A program made the position numbers and the translations under genes. The notes beneath the pieces were generated by a model, which saw only the letters and a list, made by a program, of their open reading frames with translations, had not been told where the DNA came from and made no database searches. DNA of 64,000 nucleotides from JAMXLO01 sp963719805 (GTDB lineage: Bacteria; Pseudomonadota; Alphaproteobacteria; Acetobacterales; Acetobacteraceae). The stretch lies in contig CAVRDF010000003.1 in NCBI GenBank assembly GCA_963719805.1, positions 773,973 to 837,972 on the forward strand. The letters run 5' to 3'. Positions 44,368 to 53,306 of the stretch are shown here, piece by piece. Each line of letters opens with the position of its first letter. The stretch's first letter is position 1.

Positions 44368-45774
44368 ATGCGACCCACAACATCGAAACGGTTTAGCGGC
44401 ACACTCACTCAATACGTGAGCGTCGGTGCTTTGGTTGTCGCCATACTCATCGCGCCTGCGGAAACGTCTCCGGCGCTTGCTGACAGTGTGGCCAATGTGC
44501 CAGCCGAACTCGCCGACCGCGTTGCGACGTTGTTGCCGAGCATTGCCGAAATCAGAACCAAGGCCGACGCTGGACAAGGCTCCACCTTCCTCGAAGGCTC
44601 CGGCTTCGTCATCGACCCATCCGGCCTGATTCTCACCAATCGCCATGTCATTCAGGGCGCCTACGAGATCATGGTCACCCTGCCGGGTCTGCCTCGGCTG
44701 ATTGCGGAGCCGGCGTTTATCTCGGTAAGCCTCGATCTCGCGCTGCTGAAAGTTGAGGCGGCCCGGCCGCTGACGCCGGTGAAACTCGGCGACAGTGACA
44801 TCGTGAAGGTTGGCGATCCCGTGCTGCTGATCGGCAATGCGCTCGGGCAGCGCACGGCGCTTAGTTCCGGCGTAATCAGCGCCGTCAACTGCGATCTTGG
44901 CGACACGATGTATAACCACTACTTCCAGACAGACGGCGCGCTGAACCACGGCAATTCCGGCGGCCCGATGTTCAATATGAAGGACGAGGTCATCGCCGTT
45001 AACACCGGTCTCATGAGTTCGCCGGGCAACACCGGCTCGGTCGGTCTCGGCTTTTCAATGCCGATCAACGATGCCAAGTTCGTCATGGACCAGTTTCTCA
45101 AGTCAGGTCACGTGAGTGCCGGCTTCATCGGCGTGCGCGGACAACGGATCACCGATGAACTCGCCGAGGCGTTCGGTCTGAAGGCCGCGCGTGGTGCTCT
45201 CGTCACCGAGGTCGATCCGAAAAGTACGGCCGCCGGCAAAATCTTGGTTGGCGATATCCTACTTCGTGTAAACGATCAGGATGCCTCCGATCTGCCGGCA
45301 GTTGCACGGCTGGTCGCCATGACACCCGACGGCACGTCAATCGACGTCCACCTGTTGCGCGACGACACGGAGAGGTCGGTTGCCGTCACTGTGACGCAGA
45401 AAATCGTTAACGAAAAGCAGGCCATGAGCGTACTTGGCCACGCGCCGGCGGAAAGCATACCGTTCGTCACACCGTCGAAGCCGGGCATGACCTTCGCGCC
45501 GATTACCCTGGAGGCACGTGCCAAATACGGTCTTCAACCCAATGAAGCGGGCGTCATGATCACGGCGGTGGATCGGCCCAGCGCTGCGGAGCAGCGGCAA
45601 ATTAGCGTCGGCGACGTTATTGAAAAGATCGGTGATCATCAGGTGCACCAGCCATCAGACGTGCAAGCGGCGCTGCAAGACGTCACCGGTCAGCACAAAT
45701 CGCTCGTCGCCGTATTGATACGAGGGAGCGCAGGCCCACGCTGGGTTGCATTGCCGGTGGAAGCTGACCGCTAA
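44368..45774 (+). CDS. trypsin-like serine protease with PDZ domains (HtrA/DegP type)
   Basis: A 468-aa envelope protease. N-terminal hydrophobic leader (VSVGALVVAILIAPAETSPALA), protease domain with His93 (LTNRHV), Asp123 (SLDLALLK) and Ser197 (NHGNSGGPM), then two PDZ-like domains (GFIGVRGQRITDELAEAF... and AKYGLQPNEAGVMITAV...). It should degrade or refold damaged periplasmic proteins. Flanked by accessory DNA, monocistronic. Confidence 0.93.
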   Translation: MRPTTSKRFSGTLTQYVSVGALVVAILIAPAETSPALADSVANVPAELADRVATLLPSIAEIRTKADAGQGSTFLEGSGFVIDPSGLILTNRHVIQGAYEIMVTLPGLPRLIAEPAFISVSLDLALLKVEAARPLTPVKLGDSDIVKVGDPVLLIGNALGQRTALSSGVISAVNCDLGDTMYNHYFQTDGALNHGNSGGPMFNMKDEVIAVNTGLMSSPGNTGSVGLGFSMPINDAKFVMDQFLKSGHVSAGFIGVRGQRITDELAEAFGLKAARGALVTEVDPKSTAAGKILVGDILLRVNDQDASDLPAVARLVAMTPDGTSIDVHLLRDDTERSVAVTVTQKIVNEKQAMSVLGHAPAESIPFVTPSKPGMTFAPITLEARAKYGLQPNEAGVMITAVDRPSAAEQRQISVGDVIEKIGDHQVHQPSDVQAALQDVTGQHKSLVAVLIRGSAGPRWVALPVEADR

Positions 45775-45913
45775 CAAACACATTGAGGACCTCGCGTCGT
45801 TGACAAGGATGCCGTTGAAGGGTTGGCATCTCCGAACTCGACGGTGACACCCTGACGTTCACCACGCGACATGGCTCCGATGACTTCAGGCAATCCAGGG
45901 CGCGGTTGAGCAG

Positions 45914-46084
45914 TTACGCCAGGCGTCGCGCTGCCGACCCCTTCTTTAGGGCCTTGCCGGCAGACGTTGGATGATAGCCGTTGGCTACGGCCAATCCTTT
46001 GAGGCTATGCCCGCGTTTCTGCAGTTCCGCGATGATGTCGGCGGGATGCCAGTCGCCCTTGTGTAGTGGTCCAGCAAGTTCCAT
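45914..46084 (-). CDS. Nlp/Ner-family HTH protein (phage Ner-like)
   Basis: MELAGPLHKGDWHPADIIAELQKRGHSLKGLAVANGYHPTSAGKALKK: the HPxDIxAxLxKRGxSLxxLA...G...S...KAL layout of Ner-like DNA-binding proteins of Mu-like phages and Nlp/SfsB. 56 aa, one domain. A probable remnant of prophage regulation. Confidence 0.6.
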   Translation of the reverse strand: MELAGPLHKGDWHPADIIAELQKRGHSLKGLAVANGYHPTSAGKALKKGSAARRLA

Positions 46085-46239
46085 GGCGGCCAGCCCAGCA
46101 CAAACCGATGGCGCGGGTCCACGCTGCTCCGCGTAGTTAGCCGTGACCGGCACGGCGGGCGGGCGGCAAGCGGGGTATGACAGCAACGTGACCGTCTATG
46201 CCGGTTGCAGTCCCAGCCGTGGCGTCCCTTTATCGGGCC

Positions 46240-46461
46240 ATGCGAGTGGTAATCTTCAAATCGCAGTCCGACCCGCGGGTGCTGGCGTTCACGCAGGACC
46301 ACAGCGGCAGCAACCTTCCCGCCGATTACGCGCCATGGTCGCCAATTGGCGGAAGCCCAGCGAGAGCTACGGACAATCTGCCTGGCGCTGGGATGTCGGA
46401 TCCCATTGTCGGGGATATTATGCGGGATGGCTACCACCTAGCGGTCGAAGTCGATCGCTAA
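46240..46461 (+). CDS. small hypothetical protein, 73 aa
   Basis: MRVVIFKSQSDPRVLAFTQDHSGSNLPADYAPWSPIGG...DPIVGDIMRDGYHLAVEVDR. The combination of a KSxxDPxxxxFTxDxxGxNLPADYxPW core and a DPIVxxIxRDGYxL end looks like a conserved small protein family of this group. A hairpin terminator lies about 110 bp downstream. Confidence 0.6.
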   Translation: MRVVIFKSQSDPRVLAFTQDHSGSNLPADYAPWSPIGGSPARATDNLPGAGMSDPIVGDIMRDGYHLAVEVDR

Positions 46462-46569
46462 ACACCCAGCAAGCTCCCCGGACTTTAAAACGTAACTTTG
46501 GTCAGATTGCCGGCCAACATAGTCTTCTGCGTTAGAGGCATGCACCCAGCGGTCTCTCCTCCCTAAACT

Positions 46570-46607
46570 GGGCGCATTCGGCCGCACTCCGGATGCGCCT
46601 TTTTCTT
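46570..46607 (+). terminator. hairpin terminator (element C, divergent)
   Basis: GGGCGCAT and ATGCGCC arms around CCGG-rich loop, followed by TTTTTCTT. It would end transcription of the 73-aa gene. The arm sequence differs from copies A, B, D, E and F but the overall layout is alike. Confidence 0.55.
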
Positions 46608-46668
46608 GTCACTTTGTGGCGGCTAGGGATTTGTCCTATGGTTGGCGCGCTATGGACATTCGCAACTA

Positions 46669-46706
46669 GGGCGCGTCGGTTCTCCCGAGCGGCGCGCCTT
46701 TTTTCA
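46669..46706 (+). repeat. dispersed GC hairpin element, copy D
   Basis: GGGCGCGTCGGTTCTCCCGAGCGGCGCGCC split stem, followed by a six-T run. Same core GGGCGCGTC-GTTCTCCCG as copy F. Confidence 0.55.
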
Positions 46707-46813
46707 TGCCGCGGGGTTCGGCAAGGCGCAGCCCGCCGCGAACGTCAGTTCTTAGCTTTTCCCGGGGGTCGATTTCCGGTAAATCGGGGTCAACCAAATA
46801 TGTTGCAAAACCT

Positions 46814-46852
46814 CGGGCGCGCCGGCTCTCCTCGGACTTCGCGCCTGATTTT
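46814..46852 (+). repeat. dispersed GC hairpin element, copy E
   Basis: CGGGCGCGCCGGCTCTCCTC then GACTTCGCGCCTGATTTTTT. The stem is imperfect, but the CTCTCC loop and final T-run match copies A and D. Confidence 0.45.
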
Positions 46853-47149
46853 TTGGCGCTAAATCAACTGCCTCAGAACCGCCCGGAGACTTGGCATTTC
46901 GGTCGTTGAATATCGCAACGATGAGGACGCGAGCCAGGGGCTGTCCCAGCTTTATCGTGTATTGCGACACGGAGGGAGCCGCGGTCTCGGCAATACGGCG
47001 CCGGGGCGCTGCTTCATATCGCGGATCATCATCCCTGTCAGATCGATACATCACCCAGTGAAAAGAATTTCGCGGCGGCAGCCACCCGCGAGGGACACCC
47101 CGGATGGCATCGTTGGTTGAGGCCGCAGGCTTCCTCAATGTGGCCGCGG

Positions 47150-47419
47150 TCAAGCAACGCTGGCTATATCGCCGTGGTTCGCATCTGCCTTCTTTTGAGC
47201 CATCCGCGCCTTGCCGGTCCACTCGTCATTGACCGTTCCCAGCCGGCATCGCTCGCGCCTTGCGCTTGGAATCGGCGTGATGTTAGCCGCCTCCGACGCA
47301 CCGAGGACTTCATCGCTTGGAATGACAAGCCGTAGGATGATCAGCAGCGTCAGGGGCGCCACAAGTGCGATAAGAGAAGCTTTCACGACGATAGGGTAAC
47401 TAAAAACAACGTCGTACAT
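47150..47419 (-). CDS. small membrane protein, 89 aa
   Basis: MYDVVFSYPIVVKASLIALVAPLTLLIILRLVIP forms one strong membrane helix, followed by a charged soluble tail (SARRERCRLGTVNDEW...). GGAG stands 5 bases before the ATG. No family recognised; possibly a small inner-membrane protein. Confidence 0.4.
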   Translation of the reverse strand: MYDVVFSYPIVVKASLIALVAPLTLLIILRLVIPSDEVLGASEAANITPIPSARRERCRLGTVNDEWTGKARMAQKKADANHGDIASVA

Positions 47420-47803
47420 ACGATCTCCACGCCAGAACGCCCGCCAGACGAGGCGCATCGAAAGGGCGGTTCCGGCCAGATCCACATACGTCGCTTCCCA
47501 AATTGTAAATCTGTCCGGCCGCCACATGAGCCGCGATGCGCGAGACTAGGACATCTACCTGAGAGGCCACGCTGATGGTGATGCGGCGATGGTTGAGATT
47601 CGCCCTGGGTGCCGTTCTGCAATACTAGCCGGCCTCACCAGGTGGTAGGAACCGGGCGCCAATCGCGGTACGCGCGCCGGCACCACCGGCGATTCCCGGA
47701 CGTATGACGCTGCGCTTGGACAACACTGTCGCATTGCCCTTATACCCACAGTCGCTGCGGCTTCAGGATTGAACTGGAGTGCGGAGAACTACGGAGAAGC
47801 ATT
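47420..47803. other. intergenic, no gene seen
   Basis: About 380 bp between divergent genes; promoters of the small membrane protein and the DUF2092 operon are expected here. GGAGAAGC before the DUF2092 start is its ribosome site. Confidence 0.35.
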
Positions 47804-48604
47804 ATGAATCGCAGAACGGCGGTTATGACCCTTGCGGGCCTGTATGCGAGCGTTATCGTGAGTATGACAATTCTTGGCGGCCGGTCGGCTGTCGCCGTCA
47901 ATCCTCCGAAACAGACGATTAGTGAGGACGCACGCGCCGCTGTAACGCAGATGGGCAAGGCGCTGCTCGCGAAGGAATTCTCATTTCGTGCCAAAACTAT
48001 CCGACCGGCTGCCAATGAAAATGGCGCGCTGCTGCATGTGGAGCATGACTTCAAGATCACAGTTCGTCGGCCGGATCGGTTGCTGATCGACGTTAACGGC
48101 GACGATGGACCGCGCAAGCTATTCTATGACGGGAAGACCGTTGACCTCGTGCTCGATTCTGCCGGCAGTCAGTACGCCACACTGCCGGTCCCCAACACGA
48201 TTACGATGATGATGCACGTCGTGATGGGTCGCTTCGGGCTCGACTTTCCTTTGGCCGACTTCCTCACCGACGCGCCTGATAAGGCATTCCTGTTTGGAGT
48301 TACGTCGGGCCGTGAGGTCAACAAGGTGACGATCGACGGTGTGCCATGCGTCCACTTGGTGTTTTCTCAGCCACCAGGCATCGAACTTGAACTTTGGCTT
48401 GAGGCCGACCGTGGCCTGCCGCGAAGACTCATCGTGATCGACAACGATTCGCCGGGGAAGCCGAACTTCATCGCCGAGATGTCCGATTGGGATTTCACCG
48501 TGCATCCAGCCGATACAGACTTTGCTTTTGCTCCGCCGAATGGAGCCAGGGAGATGAACTTCGGCAATGCTCTTAGTGAACAGCATGTAGGAATTCCACG
48601 ATGA
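47804..48604 (+). CDS. DUF2092 domain-containing periplasmic protein
   Basis: A 266-aa exported protein (leader MTLAGLYASVIVSMTILGGRSAVA). ARAAVTQMGKALLAKEFSFRAKT, FKITVRRPDRLLIDVNGDDGPRKLFYDGKTVDLV and ELELWLEADRGLPRRLIVID are DUF2092 hallmarks; the fold is a LolA/LppX-like half barrel that can hold lipids. Its stop overlaps the start of the glycine-rich gene, so the two are co-translated. Role in envelope or lipid handling is inference. Confidence 0.85.
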   Translation: MNRRTAVMTLAGLYASVIVSMTILGGRSAVAVNPPKQTISEDARAAVTQMGKALLAKEFSFRAKTIRPAANENGALLHVEHDFKITVRRPDRLLIDVNGDDGPRKLFYDGKTVDLVLDSAGSQYATLPVPNTITMMMHVVMGRFGLDFPLADFLTDAPDKAFLFGVTSGREVNKVTIDGVPCVHLVFSQPPGIELELWLEADRGLPRRLIVIDNDSPGKPNFIAEMSDWDFTVHPADTDFAFAPPNGAREMNFGNALSEQHVGIPR

Positions 48605-49095
48605 CCCGCTTCATTTGGATCTTGCTTGCTGTTTCGGTTGGCGTTGCCGCTCCATTGCAGGCATTCGGCTGGGGGACCGTGAGCGGCCCGCGCGGCGGCA
48701 CCGCTACGACTGGTCCCAGAGGCGCGGGCTACGCGGAAGGTCCTAATGGTGGCACCGCCGCGCGCGGCCCTCGGGGTGCCGGCTACGCGCAAGGTCCCAA
48801 TGGCGCGGCGGCAGTGCGGGGGCCATACGGCGGCGGCGCCGCTGTCGGTCCGAATGGCGGAACCGCGTATCGCGCGCCCGCTTATGGCCGACCTGTGTAC
48901 GGCGGGCCGGTTTATGGGGGCGCCGTCTACAGGCCGTGGGTCTCGGCGCCCTATTACGGTGCTGTCGTCGCGGGGGTGACACTCGGCACGATGATCGCTG
49001 CCACAACACCGCCACCCCCGCCGTCACCAGCCTTATGTTGGTATTGGTCGAGCCCAACCCACAACCAAGGTTATTGGGACTACTGTGGTCAATAG
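48601..49095 (+). CDS. exported glycine-rich repeat protein, partner of DUF2092
   Basis: Signal peptide (MTRFIWILLAVSVGVAAPLQAFG), then repeats GPRGGTATTGPRGAGYAEGPNGGTAARGPRGAGYAQGPNG, then a Tyr/Gly-rich part, a short hydrophobic stretch (VVAGVTLGTMIAATTPPPPP) and a C-terminal ALCWYWSSPTHNQGYWDYC with two cysteines. The repeat unit is about 10 residues. The ending looks like the glycine-zipper-plus-Tyr/Trp tails of small outer-envelope proteins. Coupled to DUF2092 by ATGA. Confidence 0.75.
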   Translation: MTRFIWILLAVSVGVAAPLQAFGWGTVSGPRGGTATTGPRGAGYAEGPNGGTAARGPRGAGYAQGPNGAAAVRGPYGGGAAVGPNGGTAYRAPAYGRPVYGGPVYGGAVYRPWVSAPYYGAVVAGVTLGTMIAATTPPPPPSPALCWYWSSPTHNQGYWDYCGQ

Positions 49096-49442
49096 AGGGT
49101 GCGGCAATCGCGGAATGGCGCGCGGCGCTCACGCGTCCCGCGGCGGGCACGGCACTAACCGGTGCCGGGAGTGTCAACTGCACCGAACTCTCGGCGGTGG
49201 TCGCGACGTGAGGGAAGCACGAGGCTCGGTCTTCGCCGCTGCCGCTCCACTCGGTCAGAATCCGTTCCAACCCGCAACGGGACTGCAATTCCCGGCGCGA
49301 TACAGAAACCAGGGGCAACTTGTGCTCCTTCGCGTCGGTCGCCCAACGTCGGAAGCCGTCCTCCGCTTATACATTAACCCCAGGAAGGCAACTTCTTGGG
49401 GTGACAGCCATCTCGCCGGCAACGACTCCCACCGCAAGCCGC
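49096..49442. other. intergenic, no gene seen
   Basis: About 350 bp between convergent genes. Open frames lack protein-like features. Confidence 0.35.
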
Positions 49443-49863
49443 CTAGCGCAATCTGATTGAGGACCCGCTCGCTCCGACCTGAGCGGGTCGCCAGTACGGA
49501 CCGGTCACTCCATAATAGTCGTTGACTTCGCGGCCATAGGTGGGATCGCTCCACCGGTCAGGATCGGCCGATGTGTATGACGGTGCGCCTTCTAGGCGCG
49601 AGCGATCGATATTGACCACATAACCGCCTTTCGCGCTCGTCATAGGTCAGCGATTGCCACGGAAGCGGATGATAGCTATCGCCGATGCTGAGGAATCCGC
49701 CAAAGCTCATGATGGCGTACGCTGCCTTTCCGGAGCGCTTGTCGATCATCACGTCATAGACACTCCCGAGTTTCTCGCCAGCGGTATTATAGACGGTGGT
49801 GCCATTGACCTTGCTGGCCGCAATCAGGCTACCGCCAGTTTGGGAGGGATCAAGTTCAGCCAT
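49443..49863 (-). pseudogene. PRC-barrel domain protein, one frameshift
   Basis: MAELDPSQTGGSLIAASKVNGTTVYNTAGEKLGSVYDVMIDKRSGKAAYAIMSFGGFLSIGDSYHPLPW is a complete PRC-barrel of the photosynthetic reaction-centre H-subunit type found in many stress proteins. The end (GGYVVNIDRSRLEGAPSYTSAD...YGREVNDYYGVTGPYW) is in another frame; removing one A from the run at about 49633 joins them. About 139 aa. Start by GGAGAC upstream of MAEL. Confidence 0.82.
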
Positions 49864-50299
49864 AGCAGTCTCCTTAAATCCCCGTTCCGCCGGATGGATC
49901 ATGGGGTAGGTTCTCAACGCACGGATGCGGCGGAGATGCGCTGAAAGGCCCGTGCAATGGATGAGAAGGTAGCGTGTCTTTACAGCGGTTGGATTTGACC
50001 GCGAAAGGCGCACGCGTGCGCAGGGGTAATTGAATGCAAAGCATTTTTATCGCGCGTCCGTTCTCCCGCGGGCGCGCCGTTCTTTTGATCGGCTTGAGGA
50101 GCCAAAATGCGTGCCCGAAGTTCTTAAGAATTGGCTGGCGCTTGCGCCCGTTTGTCGCACAATAACGGCATTCAAGTGCGCCTCGCTCGCTGACGCTATA
50201 ATCGCGACCATTCCAATCGGGTATACTAGCCGGCGAATGCCCGATCCCAATTAAGGATCCGCCGCACCGAACCTCGCGGGTCCGGCGCAGGTGCTACGT
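49864..50299. other. intergenic with hairpin element F
   Basis: About 435 bp upstream of the PRC-barrel gene and downstream of the family-3 small gene. Holds hairpin copy F; no gene supported. Confidence 0.4.
50050..50086 (+). repeat. dispersed GC hairpin element, copy F
   Basis: CGCGCGTCCGTTCTCCCGCG then GGCGCGCCGTTCTTTTG. Core GTTCTCCCG identical to copy D. Lies about 210 bp downstream of the family-3 small gene, as copy B does for the other family-3 copy. Confidence 0.5.
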
Positions 50300-50482
50300 T
50301 TATTCAGCGGCTATCGGCAATTTCGCGATGAGCCGCCAAGTCCGATATCGCGGCTGTCTGGGCAGAAATTCATCCGCTTGAAACTGAAAAATCTTTCCCG
50401 TCGGTTGGCCCAAAAGATCCAGCTCTTCATATGGACCGGGCACCGGAACAGGATCACCCGGTTCACACTCGATGTTGTTCAT
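50300..50482 (-). CDS. small protein, family 3 (YEELxxxGxPTG type), 60 aa
   Basis: MNNIECEPGDPVPVPGPYEELDLLGQPTGKIFQFQADEFLPRQPRYRTWRLIAK. Shares PGDP.P..G.YEEL...G.PTG......GE.LP..PR..TWRL with the broken copy at 25116-25384. Start set by GGGGAG 6 bases before the second ATG. Soluble, single small beta-like domain, unknown role. Confidence 0.65.
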   Translation of the reverse strand: MNNIECEPGDPVPVPGPYEELDLLGQPTGKIFQFQADEFLPRQPRYRTWRLIAKLPIAAE

Positions 50483-50772
50483 GATCATCTCCCCGCGGCT
50501 TGCATTCCCATGCACAGCCAAGCCGATCGGGCCTATGAGCTAAGTCACACGCTGAGCTTCACGGTGCTGACAGGTGGGAACGGACGATCGAGCCAAGCGC
50601 CGCTAGCAAGCTGATGTTGCTGTCAGCACTCGGCGGCCGAGTTGACACGATCTGCCGCGACTGGACCGCACTTCTGATGCGGCGGCCTCATGATGCCCAA
50701 AGGAAAAAAGCCGCCTGAACAAACCCGGACGACGAAGGACTGAGGTGCTGAGCCTGACCCATTGCGACCACA

Positions 50773-51330
50773 CTAACCGTGCGCCACCAATGCTTCGGTC
50801 GCCATGCCGCCGTCGATCGGCCGCTCCGGCGCCGGCGCCCGGACCACCGCACCCTCGCAGGCACGGCAGGCGTAGCGCGGACGGCACACCACCTTGACGC
50901 GCAACTGGGGAGGAACCTGGTCGAGCATCTCACTCCGGTCCTCGCCGATCACGTGCAGCGCGCCGCCACAACAGGGGCATTGCTTGCTCTCGATGTCGAG
51001 GATGACCTCGTAGCGCGGCAGGTGGGCGGGCAATGCACCGCGATTGCGGTTGGCCACTTCTGTGCGCCGCCGTCTGTCCGTCGGTTCTGCTGCGTCTTCG
51101 GCGGCGGCGCTTTCGGTGGCACTTTGCTCCTCATCCTCCAGGACGAGGTGCAGTTGTTCCAGGTCAAGTTTTTCCGAACGCCGACCGAAGCAGTGGCGCA
51201 GCAGACGTAAGATCAGCTGCCACAGTTTCTCATTCTCGGCTTGCAGTTCGGGCACAACCTCCTGCAGCACGGGCGGATCGTCAGGCAGTGATGCGAATTC
51301 GATCTGCACAACGCGATGATGATGACGCAC
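50773..51330 (-). pseudogene. IS66-family TnpC N-terminal fragment
   Basis: LPDDPPVLQEVVPELQAENEKLWQLILRLLRHCFGRRSEKLD is the leucine-zipper start of IS66 TnpC, followed by the zinc-finger CPCCGGALHVIGED and YACRACEGAVVRAPAPERPIDGGMATEALVAHG, where it stops. The DDE core is gone. A different copy from the IS66 at the right end, judging by distinct sequence; partner orfs are not seen. Confidence 0.8.
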
Positions 51331-51513
51331 GTCGTCGCGTCGCCGCCAATGATTTCCGCGTGATCACACTCAGCTTCGCATCAACCTGCCAGATCGGGCC
51401 TCAGGTTACGCGCCGTCGCCCGCCGCCGTCGTGCTGTGGGTCTATTGGGCTCTGCGACCGGGGCGACCCGCGCATACGCCAAGCGGCGGGCTGATAGCCA
51501 GTGCTCGGTTCCG

Positions 51514-52107
51514 TCACGAGACGAATGTCCCGACGACATCACCTTTACTGAGCGTGAGCCCCCCCGTGGCCGTATGGCCAATGTCTGCCGCCGAATGCTG
51601 CACCGAGATATCCATCGAGCCCACCCTATGGCCGCCGACCTGCATCGTCACGTCTAGTTCGCCGCCAACGCCTCCACTTGAGTTGAACGCGAGTTGCCCC
51701 GAGATCAGGTCTCCTTGCGCAAGCACGAACTCGTGGATTGGCCCGGTGACCGTCGGTGTGCCGTCGGCCGAAGGACCGAATGTAGCATCGCCCTTATAGC
51801 CGATCAGTTCATAATGCAGATTGGTATAGTCGGCTGTTGTCGGAAACCCGTTGGCGAAGTGCTGCACTCCATCGCCGGTATACTGCACGAACACGCCGCT
51901 GAAGTCTCCGTTGGATAGCCGCGGCGTCACCCCTGGGATATTGCCGGCGATGGTCATCTCGTTGATCGGCATGTAGCCGACGTCGTGGAACGACAGTCCA
52001 TCTGAACCTACGGGCTGGCCGAAAGTGACCAGCGCATCATCGTTCAATTTGAGGTCAAGCGTCGCTGGCTGCTGATGGTCCTTAGACACTGCAGAACTAT
52101 TGGACAC
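51514..52107 (-). CDS. hypothetical acidic protein, possibly secreted, 197 aa
   Basis: MSNSSAVSKDHQQPATLDLKLNDDALVTFGQP...GYMPINEMTIAGNIPGVTPRL...FAFNSSGGVGGELDVTMQVGGHRVGSMDISVQHS. Rich in Gly, Asp, Thr and Val with few Lys and no Cys, and without a signal peptide: the composition of type I-secreted or surface beta-sandwich proteins. Family not recognised. Confidence 0.5.
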   Translation of the reverse strand: MSNSSAVSKDHQQPATLDLKLNDDALVTFGQPVGSDGLSFHDVGYMPINEMTIAGNIPGVTPRLSNGDFSGVFVQYTGDGVQHFANGFPTTADYTNLHYELIGYKGDATFGPSADGTPTVTGPIHEFVLAQGDLISGQLAFNSSGGVGGELDVTMQVGGHRVGSMDISVQHSAADIGHTATGGLTLSKGDVVGTFVS

Positions 52108-52547
52108 GAAATACTCCTACAAATTCCGAACGCAGAACTAAGCGGAAGAAGATCGGCCGGAATCTCACCGCGATTCGTATGCTTCGCAAGCCAAGAATTT
52201 CGGATTGGCGGTTCAATTGACCAAACGTGAAACCGCCGCAATTGTTTGAAAGCTGAGTTCCTGCAATTGGGATTAATTGCAAATCCGCGTACATTCGTGC
52301 CTGGGCCGGGGGGGCCCGGTTCTGCATCAGGAATTCACCGATATCGATTACCGTCGGCTTCTCGCCTAACGCAACAGCGGGGTCATACCTGATGCAAAAC
52401 GCTCGCAGAACCAGGTTCATGGACGAGAAACCACCGACCTCCGCTTGGACCCCGCGCAGCTTGGTGGTGGATTACATGGGGGGCGCCGCCAGAGAGGGCG
52501 GATGGCCTCGTCTGCTCCACGACAATTGAAGTGGTTCTTGTCCGTTT
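52108..52547. other. intergenic, about 440 bp
   Basis: A minus-strand frame (starting MNLVLRAFCIRYDPAVALGEKPTVIDIGEFLMQ) is open upstream of the acidic protein and may contain coding sequence, but I could not relate it to anything. Otherwise nothing seen. Confidence 0.3.
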
Positions 52548-52841
52548 TCAGAATGCCGCATTCCTCCCGAGAGGGAGAGGTTCTGTGGGTCGCGACGGCG
52601 CGCCCAATGCGGGACTGACAGCAGGCTCCAGGGGTGATCTAGCAATCCTTGTTTGCGCGAGCCTGATGGACCCCTCCGAGCCCCGGTTGATGGCAACGCT
52701 GGCAAAACTTTCGTAGGCCGCGGCGATCCGAAACAATATCGACCGTGCGCCGTCTTCGGTCATCGTTACCGCAAGCGCTCGGGCTTCTCTCGCGCTTGCG
52801 AGCCAGCGGGCTAGGGGTGGGTCTGAATCTGAAATAATCAT
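52548..52841 (-). CDS. small protein, family 4, 97 aa with uncertain tail
   Basis: MIISDSDPPLARWLASAREARALAVTMTEDGARSILFRIAAAYESFASVAINRG. The REARALA..M....AR..L.RIA..YE.(F/L)A pattern pairs it with the 65-aa protein at 28879. The last about 35 residues are Pro/Ala-rich and may be read-through of a lost stop. Confidence 0.55.
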   Translation of the reverse strand: MIISDSDPPLARWLASAREARALAVTMTEDGARSILFRIAAAYESFASVAINRGSEGSIRLAQTRIARSPLEPAVSPALGAPSRPTEPLPLGRNAAF

Positions 52842-53306
52842 GTACGGATCCCCCATAAGGCGCGATTTAAACAACCAGCGCGTAAAGATGGCGGCGCTCT
52901 TCCTTGGTCGGCAGGTATCTATTAACAGTTCATTGAGAGTATTATATTACCGTAGTAACGATGATTTCACATTGAACCCCGGCGCGTCAACATCTTTCGG
53001 ATTGCCGTGGCTGCGGCTTCTGCTCGTCGCACGAAGATCAAGTCGGCCATAGCAGCGGGCCGTCGCCGGCTGCCGAGAGCGACAAGGCTACGTTGGGACC
53101 GTCGGGTCCTAGGAACCTTGCTTTGCCATTATGGGAGTGTCTGCCGCATGCCCAACTAATTGCGCCAACGTTTTCATTCGGGGTTCGCTACCCGCTATGA
53201 CGCCTGAGACTAGGATGCGCGCCCTGTTCCCACAGCGACGCTCCAGTCCCGTCAGCCCTCGTCAGAGCCCACCGGCTGCGTCATGGTCCTTCGCTCGGGG
53301 CGCGGA
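52842..53306. other. intergenic, AT-richer, no gene seen
   Basis: About 465 bp. The left part (near 52920-52975) is notably AT-rich and could hold the promoter of the minus-strand family-4 gene. Confidence 0.35.

Larger units (their letters stand above)
46462..47149. other. intergenic, about 690 bp, with three GC hairpins
   Basis: No gene supported. Holds three hairpins of the dispersed type within 290 bp (46570, 46669, 46814), the first two ending in T-runs. This is the densest cluster of the element in the window. Confidence 0.45.

Noticed and set aside
43990..44949. 319-aa minus-strand frame across the HtrA start
   Set aside because: Overlaps the clearly coding protease and has shadow composition (Arg/Gln-rich, no hydrophobic pattern).
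46752..47222. 156-aa minus-strand frame
   Set aside because: Runs through the GC hairpins and has no protein-like periodicity.
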